Under the pieces are notes generated by a model that was not told the origin of the DNA, did not search any database, and saw only the letters and a list, made by a program, of their open reading frames with translations. A DNA stretch of 5,057 nt, from contig JAFRZS010000205.1 of assembly GCA_017442445.1 (NCBI GenBank), forward strand, positions 1 to 5,057, in the 5' to 3' direction. The first letter of the stretch is position 1. Each line of letters starts with the position of its first letter. Below are positions 1 to 5,057 of the stretch, piece by piece. The position numbers and the translations under genes were made by a program. The DNA comes from Clostridia bacterium. Its GTDB lineage: Bacteria > Bacillota > Clostridia > Oscillospirales > Acutalibacteraceae.

Positions 1-1
1 A

Positions 2-244
2 AAAATAAGATCAAGATGTGCAGGTGACACTTTTACATCTACGATAAGAAAAAATACAAAAAGTCTTAAAAAACTTTTTAACGAAGTCGGAATAAAACCT
101 GAAGATAGAAATAAAATTCCTATAATATCTGATGATGAAGGTATTTTGTGGATATATTCAATCGGAGTTTCCGAAAGAGCTAAATGTACATCAGAAACCA
201 AAGAAGCTTTTTTTATTGAAACGGGGGACAGTAGTAATGATTAA
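2..244 (+). CDS. tilS: tRNA(Ile)-lysidine synthetase TilS, C-terminal fragment (5' end outside window)
   Basis: This is the last 80 codons of an open frame that enters from the left edge and ends at TAA 242-244. TilS uses ATP to attach lysine to C34 of the CAU-anticodon tRNA-Ile, so that the tRNA reads AUA codons as isoleucine; it acts in the cytoplasm and is normally essential. The fragment reads as the TilS C-terminal substrate-binding domain: an RSRxAGD motif near the start, then a TKSLKKLFNE stretch, then IPIISDDEGILWI and GVSERAK, matching the usual 'KxLKxLF...RxxIPxLxDxEGxxW' pattern. The N-terminal PP-loop ATPase (SGGxDS) would lie outside the window and cannot be checked. The end of the frame overlaps the hpt start by 8 nt, and the tilS-hpt-ftsH order supports the call. 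I see no break in the visible part. The assignment rests on motif recognition plus gene order and is fairly secure. Confidence 0.9.
   Translation, partial: KIRSRCAGDTFTSTIRKNTKSLKKLFNEVGIKPEDRNKIPIISDDEGILWIYSIGVSERAKCTSETKEAFFIETGDSSND
223..228 (+). promoter_or_regulatory. Ribosome binding site of hpt, inside tilS
   Basis: GGGGGA sits 8 nt before the ATG at 237, within the last codons of tilS. It decides the hpt start: the same frame has an earlier ATG at 132, but that one has no purine-rich Shine-Dalgarno and would add 35 residues that match nothing in the family while overlapping tilS by over 110 nt. Confidence 0.75.
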
Positions 245-788
245 CGATATTGAAAAAGTTTTATATTCAGAAGAAGAATTAAAAAAAATCGTTGAAGATT
301 TAGGAAAGAAGATCAGTGAAGACTATAAAGATAAAAATCTTTTACTTGTAAGCATATTAAAAGGTTCAATCGCGTTTATGTCTGACTTGATGCGTGCTAT
401 AACAGTACCTTGCGCTATTGATTTTATGGCAGTATCAAGTTACGGCAAAGGCACACAGTCAGGTGTTGTTAAAATTATCAAAGACCTTGATATTGATATA
501 GCTCCCTACGATGTTTTAATCGTTGAGGATATCCTTGACACAGGCAGAACATTACATTATCTCCGTGAAATTCTTCTAAAAAGAAATCCGAAGAGCTTTA
601 AAATCTGCACCTTGCTTGACAAGCCTGACAGGAGAATTGCTCCGCTCAAAGTTGATTATTCCGTACTTGAAATTCCGGATGAATTTGTTGTCGGATATGG
701 TCTTGATTATGCAGAAAAATACAGAAACTTACCGTATATAGGTGTACTTAAACCGTCGGTATATTCTTCAGATAATAAACAAAAATAA
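237..788 (+). CDS. hpt: Hypoxanthine (guanine) phosphoribosyltransferase
   Basis: This 183-residue cytoplasmic enzyme salvages hypoxanthine, and probably guanine, by joining the base to PRPP to give IMP or GMP and pyrophosphate. The length is typical of bacterial HPRTs (about 175-185). Visible motifs are, in order: LKGS at 41-44, the pyrophosphate-binding loop; SSYG at 67-70, the flexible loop that closes over the active site; VLIVEDILDTGRT at 93-105, the type I phosphoribosyltransferase PRPP signature, with acidic pair E97/D98 and probable general base D101; K129 in LLDKP, the equivalent of the lysine that contacts the purine 6-oxo group; and F150-V151 with D157, which stack on the base and help bind magnesium. 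The start is ATG 237, chosen for its Shine-Dalgarno. The gene overlaps tilS by 8 nt (probable translational coupling) and is followed by ftsH. The same gene is also called hprT. Xanthine specificity is possible but less likely, since bacterial Xpt proteins lack this motif layout. Confidence 0.96.
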   Translation: MINDIEKVLYSEEELKKIVEDLGKKISEDYKDKNLLLVSILKGSIAFMSDLMRAITVPCAIDFMAVSSYGKGTQSGVVKIIKDLDIDIAPYDVLIVEDILDTGRTLHYLREILLKRNPKSFKICTLLDKPDRRIAPLKVDYSVLEIPDEFVVGYGLDYAEKYRNLPYIGVLKPSVYSSDNKQK

Positions 789-792
789 TTTT

Positions 793-798
793 AAGGAG
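793..798 (+). promoter_or_regulatory. Ribosome binding site of ftsH (AAGGAG) that argues for the TTG start
   Basis: AAGGAG is the only strong Shine-Dalgarno between hpt and ftsH. Its last G is the first base of an in-frame GTG (798-800), so that GTG cannot be used with this site. The next in-frame start is TTG 810, 11 nt downstream, which is slightly long but workable. The nearest ATG (817) is out of frame. Confidence 0.75.
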
Positions 799-809
799 TG
801 AACAGAAAC

Positions 810-2738
810 TTGAAAAATGAAAAGAAACCCAGAAAACTGTTATATCTCATACCTTATATTCTGATACCTGTACTGGTTATTGGTGCCTTCATGTTTTTCT
901 CAGGTGACAATTCCAAGGATAAAACAGAATACTACGAGATAGTTAACTTATTTGACGAAGGTAAGGTTGAAAGCTATTCTCTTAACCTCAGCAGCGGTCT
1001 TTTGAAATATCAACTCAAAGGCGATAAGAAAGAATATAAATATACAGTTCCAAATGTAAACTTATTTGTAAGCGACGTACATGAAACTGTCCGTGAATAT
1101 AACGAATCTGTTGAAAACGAAAAAGACCTCGTCAAAATGGAATATGTTCCGGGATCGCAGAACTCGTGGCTCACAAATATGTTGCCGACAATTCTGCTTA
1201 TCGGTATTACTGTTTTGCTGATGTTCCTTATGATGAGAAGGATGAACCAATCCCTTTCAAACGAAAACAACCGAACAATGAGTTTCGGAAAAGCAAAAGC
1301 AAAACAGGCGAAAGACGATAAACGCAAAACAACATTCAAAGATGTTGCAGGTGCGGACGAAGAAAAAGAAGAACTTGCGGAAATCGTTGAATTTTTGAAA
1401 AACCCGACTAAATTCAACGATCTCGGTGCGCGTATCCCCAAGGGTGTATTGCTTGTCGGCCCTCCCGGTACAGGTAAAACTTTACTTGCTCGTGCAGTAG
1501 CAGGTGAGGCGGATGCACCTTTCTTCTCAATTTCAGGTTCTGACTTCGTTGAAATGTATGTTGGTGTCGGTGCTTCACGAGTACGCGATTTGTTTGCACA
1601 GGCAAAGAAAAATTCACCCGCAATCATTTTTATTGACGAAATTGATGCTGTCGGTCGTCACAGAGGCGCAGGTCTTGGCGGCGGTCACGATGAACGCGAA
1701 CAGACACTCAACCAGTTACTTGTTGAAATGGACGGTTTTGGCGGAAACGAAAGCATTATTATTCTTGCTGCAACTAACAGACCTGATATCCTTGACCCCG
1801 CATTACTTCGTCCCGGACGCTTTGACAGACAGATTACTGTCGGCAGACCTGATATCAAAGGTCGTGAAGAAATCCTCAAGGTTCACGCTAAAAAGAAACC
1901 TCTTGCACCCGATGTTGACCTCGCTGTTATAGCAAGATCAACTGCAGGTTTTACAGGTGCTGACCTTGAAAATCTTCTCAACGAAGCCGCTTTACTCACA
2001 GCACGAAGAAATAAAAAATCAATTACTATGGATGAGATTGAAGAAGCTACAATTAAAGTTGTAGCAGGTACTGAAAAGAAATCTCATAAGATTACCGATA
2101 AAGATAAGAAGTTAACTGCATATCATGAAGCAGGACACGCAATTGCAACTTATTATTTACCCGGACAAGACCCTGTTCATCAGATTTCAATTATCCCTCG
2201 CGGTATGGCAGGCGGTTACACAATGTCATTACCGAGTGAAGACAAGAACTATATAACAAAAAATTATATGGAAGATGAAATAGTAACACTCCTCGGCGGT
2301 CGTATTGCCGAAGCACTTGTACTTGATGATATCTCCACAGGCGCTTCAAATGACATTCAGAGAGCAACACAGTTAGCTCACAGTATGGTAGTAAAATACG
2401 GTATGAGCAAAACTGTTGGTCCGATTTTCTACGGTTCCGATAATGACGAGGTTTTCCTCGGCAGAAGCTATGCAAGTTCAAAGAACTACTCTGAAGAAAC
2501 AGCATCAAAAATTGATGCTGAAGTCAAAAAAATCATTTCAGATGCTTATAAGCGTTGCGAAAAAATTCTTAAAACTCACAGAGCTCAGCTTGATTTGGTT
2601 GCAAAAGATCTCTTTGTTAACGAAAAAATTGACGCCGAGCGTTTTGAAAGCCTTATGAAAGGTGAAATTTCAATTGATGATATAAACATTGAATCTCCTG
2701 TAGTTAAAAATACAGACGATTCACAAACGGAGGAATAA
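810..2738 (+). CDS. ftsH: ATP-dependent zinc metalloprotease FtsH
   Basis: This is a membrane-anchored AAA+ protease of 642 residues from the TTG start (family usually 600-700). As a hexamer it extracts and degrades damaged membrane proteins and short-lived regulators. Numbered from TTG: a basic N-terminus; transmembrane segment about 10-30; an extracytoplasmic domain to about 120; transmembrane segment about 121-142; then the cytoplasmic AAA+ module, with Walker A GPPGTGKT at 217-224, pore loop MYVGVG at 249-254, Walker B IIFIDE ending at D276/E277, and the second region of homology with NRPDILDPALLRPGRFDR carrying arginine fingers R334 and R337. The M41 peptidase has HEAGH at 439-443 (zinc ligands H439 and H443, catalytic E440) and a probable third zinc ligand D515 in STGASNDI. 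The C-terminus is a short acidic tail. All catalytic residues are present. The gene follows hpt by 21 nt and precedes the topoisomerase gene by 5 nt. Starting at GTG 798 would add four residues, but that codon overlaps the Shine-Dalgarno. The pore aromatic is Tyr rather than the common Phe. Confidence 0.97.
   Translation: MKNEKKPRKLLYLIPYILIPVLVIGAFMFFSGDNSKDKTEYYEIVNLFDEGKVESYSLNLSSGLLKYQLKGDKKEYKYTVPNVNLFVSDVHETVREYNESVENEKDLVKMEYVPGSQNSWLTNMLPTILLIGITVLLMFLMMRRMNQSLSNENNRTMSFGKAKAKQAKDDKRKTTFKDVAGADEEKEELAEIVEFLKNPTKFNDLGARIPKGVLLVGPPGTGKTLLARAVAGEADAPFFSISGSDFVEMYVGVGASRVRDLFAQAKKNSPAIIFIDEIDAVGRHRGAGLGGGHDEREQTLNQLLVEMDGFGGNESIIILAATNRPDILDPALLRPGRFDRQITVGRPDIKGREEILKVHAKKKPLAPDVDLAVIARSTAGFTGADLENLLNEAALLTARRNKKSITMDEIEEATIKVVAGTEKKSHKITDKDKKLTAYHEAGHAIATYYLPGQDPVHQISIIPRGMAGGYTMSLPSEDKNYITKNYMEDEIVTLLGGRIAEALVLDDISTGASNDIQRATQLAHSMVVKYGMSKTVGPIFYGSDNDEVFLGRSYASSKNYSEETASKIDAEVKKIISDAYKRCEKILKTHRAQLDLVAKDLFVNEKIDAERFESLMKGEISIDDINIESPVVKNTDDSQTEE
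2729..2734 (+). promoter_or_regulatory. Ribosome binding site of the topoisomerase B gene, inside the end of ftsH
   Basis: GGAGGA lies in the last codons of ftsH, just before its TAA, and 9 nt before GTG 2744. It supports GTG as the true start and suggests translational coupling across the 5-nt gap. Residues right after this start align with the N-terminal arm of the GyrB family (Y7), so a later start is unlikely. Confidence 0.8.
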
Positions 2739-2743
2739 ATAAC

Positions 2744-4726
2744 GTGGCAAAAAAAAGCGGCTATGGCAACGAAAGTATCTCCAGCTTAAAGGGCGCAGAC
2801 CGAGTTCGTAAGCGCCCTGCCGTAATTTTCGGTTCTGACGGTATTGAAGGCTGTGAGCATTCCATATTTGAAATCTTATCAAACTCAATTGACGAAGCAA
2901 GAGAGGGTTTTGGTGATAAAATCATCATGACCCGCTTTCTTGACGGTTCTGTAGAGGTGCAGGATTTCGGTCGTGGAATTCCTGTAGATTACAACAAAAA
3001 AGAAGATAAATACAACTGGGAGCTTGTTTTCTGCGAATTGTGGGCCGGTGGTAAATACAACACAAATGATGGCGGAAGTTACGAATATTCTCTCGGACTT
3101 AACGGTCTCGGTTTGTGTGCTACACAGTATGCATCTGAATATATGGACGCTGAGATTCACAGCGGCGGCTACAGATATACTCTTCATTTTGAACACGGAA
3201 ATAATGTCGGAGGACTTAATAAAGAACCATATTCCAAAAAGGATACCGGTACACGAATTAAGTGGAAACCCGACTTAAAAGTTTTTACAGAAATTGATGT
3301 ACCGCTTGAATATTATCAGGATATCATAAAGCGTCAGGCAATCGTCAATGCAGGTGTTAAATTCATATTAAAAAATCAGATTACAAAAACAAGCTTTGAA
3401 ACATTTGAATATGTTTATGAAAACGGTATTGTTGACTATCTTAACGAATTTGTCCCCGACGAAGATTCTTTGACCTCCACACAATTCTGGACAGCCGAAA
3501 GAGTTGGTAGAGACAGAGCAGACCTTAAAGACTATAAACTCAAGCTTAATATTGCTCTTAAATTTTCAAATAAAAAACAGCTTAAGGAGTTTTATCACAA
3601 CTCAAGCTTCCTTGAACACGGCGGTGCTCCCGATAAAGCTGTCAAGAGTGCTTTTGTTTCGCAGATTGACGCTTATCTGAAGCAGAACGGAAAATATTTA
3701 AAGAGCGATGCTAAAATCAATTTCCAGGATATTGAAGACTGTCTTGTTTTTGTATCTTCATCGTTCTCAACACAGACATCATACGAAAACCAGACTAAGA
3801 AAGCTATTACAAATAAATTTATTCAGGAAGCTATGACAGAGTTTTTGCGTCATAATCTTGAAATTTTCTTCATTGAAAATCACCTTGAAGCCGAAAAAAT
3901 TGCAAATCAGGTTATCGTCAATATGCGAAGCCGTATTAAAGCTGAGACTACAAGACTTAACCTCAAAAAGACTTTGCAGACTTCAAACGATTTAGCAAAC
4001 AGAGTTCAGAAGTTCGTTGATTGCCGAAGCAGAGACGTATCAAGACGCGAACTGTTTATCGTGGAAGGTGACTCAGCTCTCGGTGCCTGTAAACAGGCTC
4101 GTGACTCAGAATTTCAGGCTGTTATTCCCTTGAGAGGTAAAATTCTAAACTGTCTCAAATCTGAGTACGATAAAATACTTAAAAATGAGGTTATTACTGA
4201 CCTTATCAAAGTTCTCGGTTGCGGTATTGAAATCAAAACAAAAGCAAAAGATATGGTGTCGTTTAATCTCGACCAACTCAGATGGAATAAAATTATTATC
4301 TGTACTGATGCCGATGTTGACGGATTCCAGATTCGCACCCTTGTATTAACTATGATTTACAGACTTATGCCGACACTCATTGAAGAAGGGAAGGTATATA
4401 TCGCTGAATCACCTTTGTATGAAATCAATACCAAGGACGAAACATGGTTTGCGTACACAGAGAAAGAAAAGAATGAAACTCTCGCACAGCTTGAAGGCAA
4501 GAAATATACTATTCAGAGATCAAAAGGACTTGGTGAAAACGAAGCTGACATGATGTCACTTACAACAATGAATCCAAAGACCAGAAGACTCATAAAAATC
4601 AATCCGACCGATGCACAGAAAACAGCCGATGTTTTTGATTTGCTTCTCGGTAATGATTTAAACGGAAGAAAGGAGCATATCAGAGATAAAGGTCATTTGT
4701 ATCTTGACCTGACAGATGTCTCCTGA
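2744..4726 (+). CDS. Type IIA DNA topoisomerase subunit B (divergent GyrB/ParE paralogue)
   Basis: This 660-residue ATPase subunit of a DNA gyrase or topoisomerase IV-type enzyme has the length of the short GyrB/ParE class and lacks the large Toprim insert of proteobacterial GyrB. The GHKL ATPase domain (about 1-215) shows arm tyrosine Y7, RKRP 22-25, H39 and catalytic E43 with N47 and D50, D74 in QDFGRGIP, GGK 102-104, the glycine-rich lid GLNGLG 118-123, and TGT 168-170. The transducer domain (about 225-400) has EHGGAP 291-296 and QTK 350-352, with K352 the ATP-contacting lysine. The Toprim domain has EGDSA 441-445, PLRGKILN 462-469 and TDADVDG 521-527, giving metal ligands E441, D522 and D524, and KGLGE 594-598 near the C-terminus. 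All core catalytic residues are kept, so activity is expected. Several flanking residues depart from the canonical consensus (D74-F75, E114, N120, S140, FQIR after DADVDG). It starts at GTG and is 12 nt upstream of its subunit A partner. Whether it supercoils (gyrase) or decatenates (topo IV) cannot be told from subunit B, so I leave the symbol empty; parE and gyrB are both plausible labels. Confidence 0.93.
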   Translation: MAKKSGYGNESISSLKGADRVRKRPAVIFGSDGIEGCEHSIFEILSNSIDEAREGFGDKIIMTRFLDGSVEVQDFGRGIPVDYNKKEDKYNWELVFCELWAGGKYNTNDGGSYEYSLGLNGLGLCATQYASEYMDAEIHSGGYRYTLHFEHGNNVGGLNKEPYSKKDTGTRIKWKPDLKVFTEIDVPLEYYQDIIKRQAIVNAGVKFILKNQITKTSFETFEYVYENGIVDYLNEFVPDEDSLTSTQFWTAERVGRDRADLKDYKLKLNIALKFSNKKQLKEFYHNSSFLEHGGAPDKAVKSAFVSQIDAYLKQNGKYLKSDAKINFQDIEDCLVFVSSSFSTQTSYENQTKKAITNKFIQEAMTEFLRHNLEIFFIENHLEAEKIANQVIVNMRSRIKAETTRLNLKKTLQTSNDLANRVQKFVDCRSRDVSRRELFIVEGDSALGACKQARDSEFQAVIPLRGKILNCLKSEYDKILKNEVITDLIKVLGCGIEIKTKAKDMVSFNLDQLRWNKIIICTDADVDGFQIRTLVLTMIYRLMPTLIEEGKVYIAESPLYEINTKDETWFAYTEKEKNETLAQLEGKKYTIQRSKGLGENEADMMSLTTMNPKTRRLIKINPTDAQKTADVFDLLLGNDLNGRKEHIRDKGHLYLDLTDVS

Positions 4727-4738
4727 TTTTAGAAAATT

Positions 4739-5057
4739 ATGGCTGAAAATAAAAGAAAAAAGAAGGCTCCTTCAGAGCCCGAATACAACATCAATGCCCA
4801 TATTTTAGGTGCAGGCGAGGTTGTTCAGCAGGAAATCACTGATACTCTTGAACAAAACTATATGCCTTATGCTATGAGTGTTATAATGTCGAGAGCTATT
4901 CCTGAGATTGACGGCTTTAAACCATCACACAGAAAGCTTCTTTACACAATGTACAAAATGAAGCTTTTGGGCGAAACAAGAACCAAATCCGCTAATATTG
5001 TCGGTCGTACAATGCAGTTGAATCCTCACGGTGATGCCGCAATTTACGATACAATGG
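4739..5057 (+). CDS. Type IIA DNA topoisomerase subunit A (divergent GyrA/ParC paralogue), N-terminal part; continues past window
   Basis: The first 106 codons of the DNA-breaking subunit are visible. After a lysine-rich head (KRKKK, residues 5-9) come the family landmarks: YAMSVIMSRAIPE at 44-56, DGFKPSHRKLLYTM at 58-71, KSANIVG at 83-89 and NPHGDAAIYD at 95-104. These match the winged-helix N-terminus of GyrA/ParC; the catalytic tyrosine lies beyond the window. Compared with E. coli GyrA (recalled), one residue is missing in the 'PDVRDG' segment and one between 'VVG' and 'PHGD', H78 becomes N95, and quinolone-contact S83 becomes A100, while D87 is kept as D104. ATG 4739 is the only upstream start in frame: an in-frame TAG lies at 4730-4732. 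No clear Shine-Dalgarno precedes it, so translation may depend on coupling to subunit B. The C-terminal domain that separates gyrase (GyrA box) from topo IV is not visible, hence no symbol. Confidence 0.92.
   Translation, partial: MAENKRKKKAPSEPEYNINAHILGAGEVVQQEITDTLEQNYMPYAMSVIMSRAIPEIDGFKPSHRKLLYTMYKMKLLGETRTKSANIVGRTMQLNPHGDAAIYDTM

Noticed and set aside
132..236. N-terminal extension of hpt from the ATG at 132
   Set aside because: The extra 35 residues are tilS sequence read in another frame, have no Shine-Dalgarno, and precede the normal family N-terminus; ATG 237 has a good site.
535..560. TTGACA (-35 consensus match) inside hpt as a promoter for ftsH
   Set aside because: The bases encode the conserved ILDTG of the PRPP loop, and no acceptable -10 hexamer follows at 16-18 nt. 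The same is true of a second TTGACA at 616-621.
631..643. GGAG-5 nt-CTCC inverted repeat in hpt
   Set aside because: Only a 4-bp stem within coding sequence, with no U-tract; too weak to call a hairpin or terminator.
1010..1627. Open antisense frame of about 205 codons within ftsH
   Set aside because: It is fully antisense to the conserved AAA+ region, has low-complexity Ser/Ala/Phe-rich content with no recognisable domain, and lacks a convincing ribosome site. It is a shadow of codon bias in ftsH.
2416..2658. Overlapping + strand frame of 80 codons inside the ftsH peptidase region
   Set aside because: It is an alternate-frame shadow of the conserved M41 domain, with no ribosome site or recognisable motif.
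4726..4737. ATTTT-AG-AAAAT inverted repeat between the topoisomerase genes
   Set aside because: A 5-bp A/T-only stem with a 2-nt loop cannot form a stable hairpin and is expected by chance in this A+T-rich gap.

Overview
The window is a compact, co-directional housekeeping cluster on the + strand. Every base except short gaps of 21, 5 and 12 nt is coding. The order is the tail of tilS (tRNA-Ile lysidine synthetase), hpt (hypoxanthine phosphoribosyltransferase), ftsH (membrane AAA+ zinc protease), a complete GyrB/ParE-type topoisomerase subunit, and the first 106 codons of its GyrA/ParC-type partner. The window cuts the gene at each end. I see no RNA gene, mobile element, CRISPR array, terminator or convincing internal promoter.

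Organism: the DNA is moderately A+T-rich. The tilS-hpt-ftsH order is a known Firmicutes arrangement (as in Bacillus). Shine-Dalgarno sequences are strong and GTG and TTG starts are used. The divergent topoisomerase pair resembles, from memory, one found in gut Clostridia (Oscillospiraceae/Ruminococcaceae, Lachnospiraceae). A clostridial genome, perhaps of a gut commensal, is the best guess; species cannot be named.

Layout: 2-244 is the tilS 3' end, overlapping hpt by 8 nt; 237-788 is hpt; 810-2738 is ftsH, which I start at a TTG because the upstream GTG lies inside its own Shine-Dalgarno; 2744-4726 is the topoisomerase subunit B, with a GTG start; 4739 to the window end is the topoisomerase subunit A. 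The tight spacing suggests one polycistronic transcript whose promoter lies upstream of the window.

How the genes relate: TilS (tRNA decoding), Hpt (purine salvage) and FtsH (membrane protein quality control) are functionally unrelated but conserved neighbours. The two topoisomerase subunits should form one A2B2 type IIA enzyme. That enzyme is the most notable content. It keeps the core ATPase and Toprim catalytic residues but differs from canonical gyrase and topo IV at several ATP-pocket positions, at the coumarin-contact arginine and at the quinolone-contact serine. I found no wholly new system here; the interest lies in this divergent topoisomerase and in start-site details.
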